Below, piece after piece: positions 16,033-23,557 of a DNA stretch of 38,314 bases; the first letter of the stretch is position 1, and each line of letters starts with the position of its first letter. The notes under the pieces were generated by a model that saw only the letters and a program-made list of their open reading frames with translations, was not told the origin of the DNA and searched no databases. Origin of the DNA: Candidatus Pararuminococcus gallinarum (GTDB taxonomy: Bacteria; Bacillota; Clostridia; Oscillospirales; Ruminococcaceae); contig CAJFSX010000008.1 in NCBI GenBank assembly GCA_904419775.1, forward strand, positions 1 to 38,314. Direction: 5' to 3'. A program made the position numbers and the translations under genes.

Positions 16033-16506
16033 ATGAAAAAAACTTTAGTAGCCTTTTTCTCAGCAAGTGGTGCCACCAAGGGCGTTGCGGAAAAATTGGC
16101 AGCAGCAACTGACGGTGACCTGTACGAAATCAAACCGGCTGTGCCGTATACCCGAGCGGATCTCAACTGGCAGGATAGGCATTCCCGCAGCTCAGTGGAA
16201 ATGAACGACCCCTCCTCCCGTCCAGAACTGGCCGATACAGACGCCAAAATCCAGGACTATGACCGGATTTTTTTAGGGTTTCCTATCTGGTGGTACACAG
16301 CGCCTACTATCATCCGTTCCTTTTTGGAAAGCTATGACTTCACCGGCAAAACTATCATTTTGTTTGCCACTTCCGGCGGCAGCGGCATGGGGAAGACGGC
16401 AAAGGAGCTCGCCTCCAGCTGCGCAGGTGCAGTGATCAAGGAAGGGAGATTGCTTAATGGAAATCCCTCTGAGGATATGCTGAAACGGTGGGCAGCAGAC
16501 CTTTAA
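16033..16506 (+). CDS. Flavodoxin (cytosolic)
   Basis: 157-residue flavodoxin domain without signal peptide: TLVAFFSASGATKGVAEKLA gives the FMN phosphate loop (S-A-S-G-A-T), GFPIWWYTAPTIIRSFLE the ring loop, and FATSGGSGMGKTAKEL the second loop. AAGGAGG lies 9 bases before ATG 16033. It is a cytosolic relative of the lipoprotein at 14676 (shared spacing and W-W-Y motif), so the cluster holds an inside and an outside form. Confidence 0.88.
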   Translation: MKKTLVAFFSASGATKGVAEKLAAATDGDLYEIKPAVPYTRADLNWQDRHSRSSVEMNDPSSRPELADTDAKIQDYDRIFLGFPIWWYTAPTIIRSFLESYDFTGKTIILFATSGGSGMGKTAKELASSCAGAVIKEGRLLNGNPSEDMLKRWAADL

Positions 16507-16591
16507 GCCTCCGTAAGAAGGAGACGGCTATACCAAAGCCGGAAAGTTGCCGCAGATCACTTGATACAAAGGAAATGAGGCGAAACAGACC

Positions 16592-17128
16592 ATGAAAATT
16601 ATCATGTTGGAAGGCAGCCCAAATCGAAATGGTTCCTCCAACCTGCTGGCCGACAGTTTCAGGCAGGGGGCGGAAGCAGCTGGTCACACGGTGGAAATTA
16701 TCGATGCTGCCCATGGGAACATTCATCCCTGTACCGGATGTATTCACTGCGGTTATGAGGGCCCCTGTGTGCAGAAGGATGATATGGAAAAAATCCGCCC
16801 CAAGATTTTAGAGGCGGATATGGTGGTTTTTGTGACGCCACTGTATTATTATGGAATGTCAGCCCAACTAAAGACACTCATTGACCGCTTCTGTGCGTTT
16901 GATAGCAGTATCCAGCGCAAACATATGAAATCAGCTTTATTGGCTGCCGCGTGGAACAGCGACAACTGGACCTTCGAGGCGTTGGAATGCTATTATAAAA
17001 CGCTGGTGCGTTATTTGAACCTGACAGATATGGGGATGATTTTAGGAACCGGTTGTGGCACACCTTCTATGACCCAGCATTCTATGTTTCCCCGGCAGGC
17101 ATATCAATTGGGAAATCAGCTAAAATAA
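16592..17128 (+). CDS. Flavodoxin-fold NAD(P)H oxidoreductase with Cys motif
   Basis: 178 residues of the NADPH-dependent FMN reductase/iron-sulfur flavoprotein group: MKIIMLEGSPNRNGSSNLLADSF is the FMN phosphate loop (GSPNRNGSS), PCTGCIHCGYEGPC carries four cysteines seen in the cluster-binding or redox loop, and TPLYYYGMSAQLKTLIDR is the ring-binding loop. It follows the flavodoxin by 85 bases and ends before a shared terminator. Probably reduces quinones, nitro compounds or the neighbouring flavodoxins; the partner is not shown by sequence. Confidence 0.86.
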   Translation: MKIIMLEGSPNRNGSSNLLADSFRQGAEAAGHTVEIIDAAHGNIHPCTGCIHCGYEGPCVQKDDMEKIRPKILEADMVVFVTPLYYYGMSAQLKTLIDRFCAFDSSIQRKHMKSALLAAAWNSDNWTFEALECYYKTLVRYLNLTDMGMILGTGCGTPSMTQHSMFPRQAYQLGNQLK

Positions 17129-17220
17129 GAATTGATTGAGCATGGATGACAATCTGCCCAGAGGAAAATCTGGAAAGAAGAGAAAAGATTGTAAACGATT
17201 CACAGACCAGAAAGAATAAT

Positions 17221-17254
17221 AAAAAAGCGGAGCCAATATTGGCTCCGCTTTTTT
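17221..17254. terminator. 34-base perfect palindrome, bidirectional terminator
   Basis: AAAAAAGCGGAGCCAA (17221-17236) with its exact complement at 17239-17254. It ends both the flavodoxin cluster (+) and rplL (-). Confidence 0.93.
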
Positions 17255-17267
17255 CTGTAAAAGTGAC

Positions 17268-17648
17268 TTATTTTACCTCAACTTCAGCGCCTGCATCGGT
17301 CAGCTTCTTGGAGATATCGTCAGCATCAGCTTTGGAAACGCCCTCTTTGATGGCTTTAGGAGCGTTGTCAACCAGCTCTTTGGACTCTTTCAGGCCAAGA
17401 CCAGTGATCTCTTTGACCAGTTTGATAACGCCCATCTTGCTTGCGCCAGCGCTCTTCAGGATGACGTCAAACTCGGTTTTCTCCTCAGCGGCAGCAGCGC
17501 CACCAGCAGCAGGAGCAGCAGCAACAGCAACAGGAGCAGCAGCGGAAACGCCGAACTCCTCTTCCAGAGCTTTTACCAGCTCGGAGAGCTCCAGAACGGT
17601 CAGGGATTTAACCTCTTCAATCAGATTCAAAACTTTCTCAGAAGCCAT
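17268..17648 (-). CDS. rplL: Ribosomal protein L7/L12
   Basis: 126-residue stalk protein of the 50S subunit that recruits GTPase factors. N-terminal dimerisation helices ([33 protein letters not shown]), an Ala/Pro hinge, and a C-terminal domain with [32 protein letters not shown]. It lies 57 bases after rplJ in the same transcript. No rpoB follows: the transcript stops at the palindrome 13 bases downstream. Confidence 0.98.
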   Translation of the reverse strand: MASEKVLNLIEEVKSLTVLELSELVKALEEEFGVSAAAPVAVAAAPAAGGAAAAEEKTEFDVILKSAGASKMGVIKLVKEITGLGLKESKELVDNAPKAIKEGVSKADADDISKKLTDAGAEVEVK

Positions 17649-17705
17649 GATATGTTACCTCCATATAAATTCTTTTCTTTTGTTTTTAGCGCGGGAAATC
17701 ATCCC

Positions 17706-18239
17706 TTATGCGCTCTGTTTTTCAGCAATAGCATTAAGCGCAACGACCAGACCACGCAGGTTGGCAGACAGTACGTTTGCAAAACCGGAGATCGGTGCGT
17801 TGAGTCCACCCAGAGTCTTGGCGATGAGCTCTTCTCTGGAAGGCAGTTTGGAAAGTGCCTTGACGCCTTCGGCATCCAGTGCTTTTCCGTCAACAAAGCC
17901 GGCCTTGATGGCGAACTTTCCTTTGGTGTCATCGGAATATTTGCACAGAATCTTAGCAGCAGCAACAGGATCGGTTGCGCTGGTAGCCAGAGCGGTGGTA
18001 CCCTCCAATACAGAGGAAATCTCCTCCAGATCGGTTCCCTTGAGAGCGAAGCGGAGCATGGTGTTTTTGATAACAGAATACTCAACGCCTGCAGCCCGCA
18101 GGTCACGACGAAGCTTGGTATCATCTGCAACAGTGATGCCCTTATAGTCGACGATGACGCCGGCGGAAGCATCCTTCAGCTTCTGAGCCAGATCGGCGAC
18201 CAGCTGCTGTTTGCTCTGCAGTACTTTCTCATTTGGCAA
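17706..18239 (-). CDS. rplJ: Ribosomal protein L10
   Basis: 177-residue base of the L7/L12 stalk. VIVDYKGITVADDTKLRRDLRAAGVEYSVIKNTML is the conserved RNA-binding N-terminal region. The start is TTG 18239, set by AGGAGGTG 7 bases before it. The gene is preceded by an L10 leader with an attenuator-like hairpin, so its expression is probably held down by free L10-L12 complex. Confidence 0.96.
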   Translation of the reverse strand: MPNEKVLQSKQQLVADLAQKLKDASAGVIVDYKGITVADDTKLRRDLRAAGVEYSVIKNTMLRFALKGTDLEEISSVLEGTTALATSATDPVAAAKILCKYSDDTKGKFAIKAGFVDGKALDAEGVKALSKLPSREELIAKTLGGLNAPISGFANVLSANLRGLVVALNAIAEKQSA

Positions 18240-18480
18240 GATGTTTCACCTCCTGAAGCTCCCCCGAAAGCCGGGAGAAAAATATCCAATTGATCAGAAT
18301 CAAATTGAAACGAAATACCGGACAAACAAAAAGCCCTTCCCGCAACCGCAGGAAGGGCAATACATACAAAACGGAAGACCCAGCGTCTATATAACGCGAG
18401 AATATCCATGTGTTGCGCATCCTCGGCAGGCGGGTAAAAAACCCATTATGTTTGACCACCTGCTGTCTTTGGAAAACAGC
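18240..18480 (-). promoter_or_regulatory. L10 leader (autoregulatory mRNA leader of rplJL)
   Basis: The 240-base leader on the minus strand begins near the promoter at 18487-18515 and carries the conserved pieces AGACAGCAGGTGG and CCTGCCGAGG close to the 5' end, as in Bacillota L10 leaders, where the L10(L12)4 complex binds. It then has a T-tailed hairpin (GCCCTTCC/GGAAGGGC, 18333-18358, T-run at 18321-18332) placed to stop transcription before rplJ. Confidence 0.85.
18326..18358 (-). terminator. Attenuator hairpin inside the L10 leader
   Basis: GCCCTTCC, a short inner stem and loop, GGAAGGGC, then TTTTTGTTTG on the minus strand. It lies about 90 bases before the rplJ start and would stop most transcripts when the leader is bound by L10. 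Confidence 0.82.
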
Positions 18481-18486
18481 TCTATC

Positions 18487-18515
18487 ATTTTATCATGAAA
18501 CGAAGCTCATGTCAA
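18487..18515 (-). promoter_or_regulatory. Promoter of rplJL
   Basis: On the minus strand TTGACA (18510-18515), 17 bases, TAAAAT (18487-18492). It separates rplJL from the upstream rplKA genes. Confidence 0.85.
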
Positions 18516-18530
18516 TGAGCAGTTTAGAAC

Positions 18531-19226
18531 TTATGCAGAATATTTTGCAGGGTTGATCTTGATGCCAGGGCCCATGGTGGTAGCAACCACACAGGATTTG
18601 ATATACTGGCCCTTTGCTGCTGCGGGTTTCGCTTTGACAATGGCGTCCATCAAAGTGTTCAGGTTCTCGCTGAGTTTCTCTACGCCAAAGGAAGCCTTTC
18701 CGATGGGGCAGTGGATAATGTTGGTCTTGTCAAGACGATACTCAATCTTACCAGCTTTTGCCTCGGTGACCGCTTTGGCCACATCGGGGGTAACGGTGCC
18801 AGCTTTGGGGTTGGGCATGAGTCCGCGGGGGCCAAGGATTTTACCCAGACGTCCCACAACGCCCATCATATCAGGAGAAGCGATGACAACGTCAAAGTCC
18901 AGCCAGTTCTCCTGCTGGATTTTCTGCATCATATCCTCGCCGCCGACAAACTCAGCACCAGCTGCCTGAGCAGCAGCGATGTTGTCGCCTTTGGCAAAGA
19001 CCAGAACCCGGACCTGTTTGCCGGTTCCGTTGGGCAGAACAACAGCGCCACGGACCTGCTGGTCAGCATGGCGGGAGTCAACGCCCAGTCTTACATGAAC
19101 TTCAACAGTTTCGTCAAACTTTGCTTTCGCGGTTTTCACAGCCAGATCCAACGCCTCGGTGGAATCGTAAGTCTGGAAGCGGTCGAACAGTTTGGAACTG
19201 TCTTGATATTTTTTACCGTGTTTCAT
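18531..19226 (-). CDS. rplA: Ribosomal protein L1
   Basis: 231-residue 50S protein of the mobile L1 stalk and translational repressor of rplKA. Begins [15 protein letters not shown]; contains [30 protein letters not shown] and the signature [28 protein letters not shown] lies before the ATG. It is 55 bases after rplK; a likely L1 binding site precedes rplK. Confidence 0.98.
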   Translation of the reverse strand: MKHGKKYQDSSKLFDRFQTYDSTEALDLAVKTAKAKFDETVEVHVRLGVDSRHADQQVRGAVVLPNGTGKQVRVLVFAKGDNIAAAQAAGAEFVGGEDMMQKIQQENWLDFDVVIASPDMMGVVGRLGKILGPRGLMPNPKAGTVTPDVAKAVTEAKAGKIEYRLDKTNIIHCPIGKASFGVEKLSENLNTLMDAIVKAKPAAAKGQYIKSCVVATTMGPGIKINPAKYSA

Positions 19227-19281
19227 TTGTGTTCCTCCCTCATAAGTGGTGTTTACGGAATGTTCCTCCCACCGGAGAGCA

Positions 19282-19707
19282 TTAGTCTACAACTTCAATG
19301 CCCATGCTGCGAGCTGTTCCCGCGATCATGCTCATAGCGGACTCAATGTTGGCCGCGTTGAGGTCAGGCATCTTCTGCTGTGCAATCTTTTCGACCTGCT
19401 CCTTGGTGATCTTTGCGACTTTGGTTTTGTTCGGCACGCCGGAACCGCTTTCAATGCCGCAGGCCTTTTTGATCAGGACCGCTGCGGGCGGTGTCTTGGT
19501 AACGAACGTAAAGGAGCGGTCAGCATAAACGGTGATGACAACAGGAATGATCAAACCTGCGTCATTCTTTGTACGCTCATTGAAATCTTTTGTGAAAGCC
19601 ATAATGTTGACGCCGTGCTGTCCCAGAGCAGGACCTACTGGCGGCGCCGGGGTGGCTTTTCCGGCCGGTATTTGCAGCTTAATATAGCCGACTACCTTCT
19701 GAGCCAT
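19282..19707 (-). CDS. rplK: Ribosomal protein L11
   Basis: 141-residue protein of the GTPase centre of the 50S subunit. [36 protein letters not shown] is the conserved N-terminal domain and the C-terminal domain ends [11 protein letters not shown]. The start at 19707 is set by GGAGGTG about 7 bases before it; five extra in-frame codons upstream are not needed. Confidence 0.98.
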   Translation of the reverse strand: MAQKVVGYIKLQIPAGKATPAPPVGPALGQHGVNIMAFTKDFNERTKNDAGLIIPVVITVYADRSFTFVTKTPPAAVLIKKACGIESGSGVPNKTKVAKITKEQVEKIAQQKMPDLNAANIESAMSMIAGTARSMGIEVVD

Positions 19708-19726
19708 AATTTGCACCTCCAAAAAT

Positions 19727-19766
19727 TGTGGTCAATGGCGGAATTTCTTAAAAAATTCCTCCCACA
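19727..19766 (-). promoter_or_regulatory. L1-binding mRNA element before rplK
   Basis: On the minus strand TGTGG, a short unpaired GA, GGAATTT/AAATTCC with a 6-base loop, an unpaired GCCATTGA, then CCACA. Two helices split by an asymmetric internal loop are the known form of the L1 operator, by which L1 represses its own operon. It ends 19 bases before the rplK start. Confidence 0.7.
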
Positions 19767-19862
19767 GGTGAAGCTCCACTTTTTCATCTTCACCCTGTAA
19801 AACACAGGTGGATTCCTGTGTAGCTTAAAGCCCCCCAAGGGCCTTTAAGTTCCCTAAAAAGA

Positions 19863-20384
19863 TTAGTTTACGGTTTCGACCTGGCCAAGTTCCAACTCTA
19901 CCGGGGTTTCCCGGCCAAACATGGAAACGATAACCCGCACAGATCCGGCTTCCCGATCCAGAGAATCCACTGTTCCGACAAAGCCTTCCAAGGGACCCTC
20001 GATAATTTTAACGGAATCGCCTACAGCATAGGTAACCTCGACCTGTTTGGTTTCCACACCCAATGCCTCCACCTCAGCATCTGTGAGGGGGACTGGCTTG
20101 GAACCCGGGCCGACAAATCCGGTACACCCGCGGGTATTGCGCACGACATACCAGCTGTCATCGGTCAAAACCATCTTTACCAGCACATAGCCGGGAAAGA
20201 TTTTGCGTTCCACTTCGCGACTTTTGTTGTCCTTGACCTCAACCACCGTTTCGGTGGGGATTTTTACCTCATGGATCAAATCGTGAAGGCCGCGGTTTTC
20301 CACCGCTTTTTCAATGTTTTGAGCCACCTTATTCTCATAGCCGGAATAGGTGTGGACAACATACCATTTTGCGGATTCAGACAT
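19863..20384 (-). CDS. nusG: Transcription termination/antitermination factor NusG
   Basis: 173-residue factor that binds RNA polymerase and affects elongation and pausing. N-terminal NGN domain (AKWYVVHTYSGYENKVAQNIEKAVENRGL, KIFPGYVLVKMVLTDDSWYVVRNTRGCTGFVG) and C-terminal KOW domain (GDSVKIIEGPLEGFVGTVDSLD). Second gene after secE with a 25-base gap; rplK follows after a 155-base leader that contains hairpins and the L1 site. Confidence 0.98.
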   Translation of the reverse strand: MSESAKWYVVHTYSGYENKVAQNIEKAVENRGLHDLIHEVKIPTETVVEVKDNKSREVERKIFPGYVLVKMVLTDDSWYVVRNTRGCTGFVGPGSKPVPLTDAEVEALGVETKQVEVTYAVGDSVKIIEGPLEGFVGTVDSLDREAGSVRVIVSMFGRETPVELELGQVETVN

Positions 20385-20409
20385 GATTTAATCCCTCCAC
20401 GCTTTTCGC

Positions 20410-20655
20410 TTAAGCGTTTGTAAGGAAAGCATTGACCAGCAGGGACATGATAGCGTCGACACCCCAGATGAATATGCCCACAATCAACATCATAACAAGC
20501 ACCACAATGGTGTTGTTGATAACCTGTTTTCTAGTGGGCCAAACGATCTTTTTGGTCTCGCCCCTCATGTCTTTGAAGAAACGGCCAATTCTTTTGGCGA
20601 GATTCACCGGATTAAACCTGCCTTTTTTTGTGTCCTTCGCTTGCGTAGATGACAT
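20410..20655 (-). CDS. secE: Preprotein translocase subunit SecE
   Basis: 81-residue single-span membrane subunit of SecYEG. A basic N-terminal part, the family motif RFFKDMRGETKKIVWPTRKQVINNT, and one transmembrane helix (IVVLVMMLIVGIFIWGVDAIM). ATG 20655 is chosen because GGCGG lies about 10 bases before it; a longer frame would overlap rpmG. Typical rpmG-secE-nusG order. Confidence 0.95.
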   Translation of the reverse strand: MSSTQAKDTKKGRFNPVNLAKRIGRFFKDMRGETKKIVWPTRKQVINNTIVVLVMMLIVGIFIWGVDAIMSLLVNAFLTNA

Positions 20656-20678
20656 CTCGACAGTACCGCCTTTCTCGC

Positions 20679-20828
20679 CTATTTGGTTTCCTTGTGAAGC
20701 GTGTGTTTCCTGCAGAAACGACAATACTTGTTCATTTCGAGCCTGTCAGGATCGTTCTTCTTGTTCTTCATGGTGTTGTAGTTGCGCTGTTTGCACTCTG
20801 TGCAGGCCAAAGTAACTTTGACTCTCAT
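20679..20828 (-). CDS. rpmG: Ribosomal protein L33
   Basis: 49-residue 50S protein: [22 protein letters not shown]...[16 protein letters not shown]. It keeps both CxxC pairs (CTEC and CRFC), so it is the zinc-binding (C+) type. AGGAGGTG stands just before the ATG at 20828. First gene of the secE-nusG transcript. Confidence 0.97.
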   Translation of the reverse strand: MRVKVTLACTECKQRNYNTMKNKKNDPDRLEMNKYCRFCRKHTLHKETK

Positions 20829-20987
20829 ATCGGCACCTCCTGAGTAACGGAATTTTTTGCCTCCCTCGTAAAGAGAACGCTTGAGTTTTGCCATCCCTTT
20901 TCGGCTGCCCATAGGGCGAGAAAGGGGAACCCTTTTTTATGCCCGTAAAAATGAGCATAAAAAAATAACCCTTTTAGAGGTAGTAAT

Positions 20988-21017
20988 ACTATACCACAAG
21001 GGAATAGGACAAGTCAA
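20988..21017 (-). promoter_or_regulatory. Promoter of rpmG-secE-nusG-rplKA
   Basis: On the minus strand TTGACT (21012-21017), 18 bases, TATAGT (20988-20993). The 150-base leader downstream holds an AT-rich 10-bp hairpin near 20935-20970. Confidence 0.78.
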
Positions 21018-21214
21018 GGAAATTTAAAAATAAATTCTAAATTCCGTAAGAATCAACTATGAATTTACAGGCAAAACAATTGCGAAGAAATACGTATTAT
21101 GATAAACTACTATTGTTAATGTCCTTTTGACAGATGACAAAGATACATCTGTGTATTTTTCCGTATTTCTTCAGGCAAGCAGATGTAGTTTATTGTATAG
21201 GAGTGTGGCAGCCC

Positions 21215-22288
21215 ATGTCAAGGCTTACCCTGGCAGTGCTATTCGGCGGCGCATCCAGTGAGCATGAGGTTTCACTGGTATCCGGCGCCTCTGTCCTGCG
21301 CCATGTGCCGCGGGATGATTTCGACATCGTAATGGTTGGCATCACCAAGGATGGACGGTGGTATCACTACACCGGGGAGATCGACAGGATCCCCGATGGA
21401 TCCTGGGAGAAAGCAAACTGCGTTCCCGCGATCCTTTCACCGGACCGGAGCGTCCATGGGCTGACAGTTTTCCACCCCGATCATGTGGAAAATATCCGCC
21501 TCGATGTGGTATTTCCCGTTCTCCATGGGAAAAATGGAGAGGACGGCACCATGCAGGGCCTTCTGGAGATTGCCGGCATCCCCTGTGTGGGCTGCGGTAC
21601 CCTGTCCTCTGCAGTCTGCATGGATAAGACTGTGACCCGCACCCTTCTGGAACAGGCTGGTATTGCCGGCGTCCAGTGGGAAAAGGTGATGGAATATGAA
21701 ATGGACCGCTTTGACGAGATCGAGAAGCGGATTGCCCAAAGGCTTCATTATCCGGTGTTTGTCAAGCCAGCCAATGCGGGAAGTTCGGTGGGCATCACCA
21801 AAGCCACCGACAAAGCAACCCTGAAGAAGGCCTTTGAAACGGCCTTTGCCCACGACCGCAAGATCATTGTAGAAGAAGCGGTGGTGGGAGACGAGGTGGA
21901 ATGTGCGGTGTTGGGCAACGACGATCCATTTGTTTCAGTCATAGGGGAAATTGTCCCCGTGGCGGAATTCTACGACTACAACGCCAAGTATAAAGATGGT
22001 ACCACCGCCCTGTATATCCCGGCCCGTCTGGAGCCGGAGGTGGTCAAGGAGATTCAGGAGACCGCCCGCAAGGCATTTTTGGCGCTGGGCTGTTCCGGCT
22101 TTGCCCGTGTGGACTTTTTTGTGCGCAAGTCGGACCGGAAGGTACTTCTCAACGAGCCCAACACCATTCCGGGCTTTACCGATATCAGCATGTATCCCAA
22201 GCTGATGGAATATTCCGGCGTAAGCTATCCGGAGCTGATCCGCCGGCTCATTCAGCTTGCCATAGAAAGGGCGGGTGCAAATGGATAA
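21215..22288 (+). CDS. ddl: D-alanine--D-alanine ligase
   Basis: Joins two D-Ala with ATP for peptidoglycan. 357 residues with the ATP-grasp fold: VLFGGASSEHEVSLVSG (N-terminal), CVGCGTLSSAVCMDKTVTR, FVKPANAGSSVGITKA, EEAVVGDEVECAVLG, the omega loop AEFYDYNAKYKDGTT, and NEPNTIPGFTDISMYPKL. The FYDYNAKY loop points to D-Ala as second substrate rather than D-lactate. ATG 21215 is behind AGGAG (21199-21203). A TTGACA at 21127-21132 may be part of its promoter, but no good -10 pairs with it. Overlaps murI by 8 bases. Confidence 0.95.
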   Translation: MSRLTLAVLFGGASSEHEVSLVSGASVLRHVPRDDFDIVMVGITKDGRWYHYTGEIDRIPDGSWEKANCVPAILSPDRSVHGLTVFHPDHVENIRLDVVFPVLHGKNGEDGTMQGLLEIAGIPCVGCGTLSSAVCMDKTVTRTLLEQAGIAGVQWEKVMEYEMDRFDEIEKRIAQRLHYPVFVKPANAGSSVGITKATDKATLKKAFETAFAHDRKIIVEEAVVGDEVECAVLGNDDPFVSVIGEIVPVAEFYDYNAKYKDGTTALYIPARLEPEVVKEIQETARKAFLALGCSGFARVDFFVRKSDRKVLLNEPNTIPGFTDISMYPKLMEYSGVSYPELIRRLIQLAIERAGANG

Positions 22289-23096
22289 CCGTCCCATCGG
22301 CGTCTTTGACTCAGGCCTTGGGGGGCTGACGGTGGTCAAAGAGCTGAAAAAAATCCTCCCCCATGAAAACATTGTCTATTTTGGAGATACAGGCCGGGTA
22401 CCCTACGGCAACCGCAGCCGTGAGACCATCCGCCGCTATGCAGCCCAGGACATCAATTTCCTGTGTAGCCACGACGTCAAAATGATTGTGGCAGCCTGTG
22501 GCACAGTCAGTTCCGTGCTGACCGATAAGGATGTCAAGGATGTCAGAGTTCCCTATACCGGCGTGCTGCTCCCAGCAGCCCAGGAGGCGGCGGCCCTGTC
22601 GGACAGCGGCAGAATCGGGGTGATCGGCACCACGGCGACAGTCCGTTCCGGGGCTTATGGCAAGGCCATCCGGGGGATCCGTCCTGAGGCCAAGGTGGTG
22701 GGACGGGATTGCCCGCTGTTTGTGCCGCTGGTGGAAAACGGGCTGGTAGCCCCCGACAATGAGATTACAAGGCTGACGGCGAAGATGTATTTGGAGCCGT
22801 TTTTTGAGGAGCATATTGACACCCTCATCTTGGGCTGTACCCACTATCCCATTATTTATGACATTATCGCCCAGGTGATGGATTACTCGGTAACCTTGGT
22901 GGATCCAGGCCAGGCTACTGCCCGGTATGTGAAGGGCTATCTGATGCAGAATGGCATGGGAAGCGGTGAAGACCGCCAAGGAGAATGCCATTATTATGTC
23001 AGCGACCGCACCGACGAGTTTTCCAATATAGCCGGCATCTTCCTAGGGGAAAAGGTGGATCAAAATGTGGAATATGTCAGTGTGGACACGTTATAA
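22281..23096 (+). CDS. murI: Glutamate racemase
   Basis: Makes D-glutamate for peptidoglycan by a two-cysteine mechanism. 271 residues: PIGVFDSGLGGLTVVKEL (Asp/Ser site), YFGDTGRVPYGNRS, first cysteine in AACGTVSSV, and second in LILGCTHYPII. The first-cysteine motif reads CGTVS where CNTAS is usual. Starts inside the end of ddl (ATG 22281, GAAAGG upstream), so the two wall-precursor genes are coupled. Confidence 0.94.
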   Translation: MDNRPIGVFDSGLGGLTVVKELKKILPHENIVYFGDTGRVPYGNRSRETIRRYAAQDINFLCSHDVKMIVAACGTVSSVLTDKDVKDVRVPYTGVLLPAAQEAAALSDSGRIGVIGTTATVRSGAYGKAIRGIRPEAKVVGRDCPLFVPLVENGLVAPDNEITRLTAKMYLEPFFEEHIDTLILGCTHYPIIYDIIAQVMDYSVTLVDPGQATARYVKGYLMQNGMGSGEDRQGECHYYVSDRTDEFSNIAGIFLGEKVDQNVEYVSVDTL

Positions 23097-23128
23097 GACT
23101 ATTTGCGCGAAAGGAAAGTGCAAAAACT

Positions 23129-23557
23129 TTGAAAAAGGAAGTTATTATTTCAATTAAAGGAAAACAGCGGGTGGACGGCGAAGACGATATCGTGGAACTG
23201 ACCACCATGGGAAATTACTACATCCGAGACGGCATCCAGTATATCCGCTATGATGAAAGCGGAGCCACGGGATATGATGGCTGTAAGACCACGCTGAAGG
23301 TCAAAGGCAACGATATGGTTACCATGATCCGGTCCGGTCCCTGCTGTTCTCAGCTTATTGTAGAAAAAGGAAGACGCCATCAGTGCCATTATGCCACCGA
23401 AATGGGGGATCTGATGGTGGGGGTGTTGGGCAGCAACATCCGCAACGGTCTGGACAGCCACGGCGGTGATATCCATTTTCAGTATTCTCTGGATGTCAAT
23501 GCCTGCCTTGCCAGTGAAAATGAAGTGTCGATTAACATCAAGGAGTGCAACGGATAG
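23129..23557 (+). CDS. DUF1934 (YwiB-like) beta-barrel protein
   Basis: 142-residue soluble protein of the DUF1934 calycin-like family. Repeated strand patterns include VIISIKGKQRVDGEDDIVELTTMGNYY, IQYIRYDESGATGYDG, MIRSGPCCSQLIVEKG and IHFQYSLDVNACLASENEVSINI. Best start is TTG 23129 behind AAAGGAAAG; other in-frame starts lie inside murI. It abuts argS directly (stop 23557, ATG 23558), the same neighbour as ywiB in Bacillus. Function unknown. Confidence 0.85.
   Translation: MKKEVIISIKGKQRVDGEDDIVELTTMGNYYIRDGIQYIRYDESGATGYDGCKTTLKVKGNDMVTMIRSGPCCSQLIVEKGRRHQCHYATEMGDLMVGVLGSNIRNGLDSHGGDIHFQYSLDVNACLASENEVSINIKECNG

Noticed and set aside
17146..18147. A 333-codon plus-strand frame opposite rplL and rplJ
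   Set aside because: Alanine/serine-rich reverse reading of ribosomal protein genes; it crosses a terminator palindrome and has no RBS.
23097..23557. T-box leader before argS
   Set aside because: argS begins on the base after the previous stop codon; no specifier loop or T-box sequence is present in the preceding gap.
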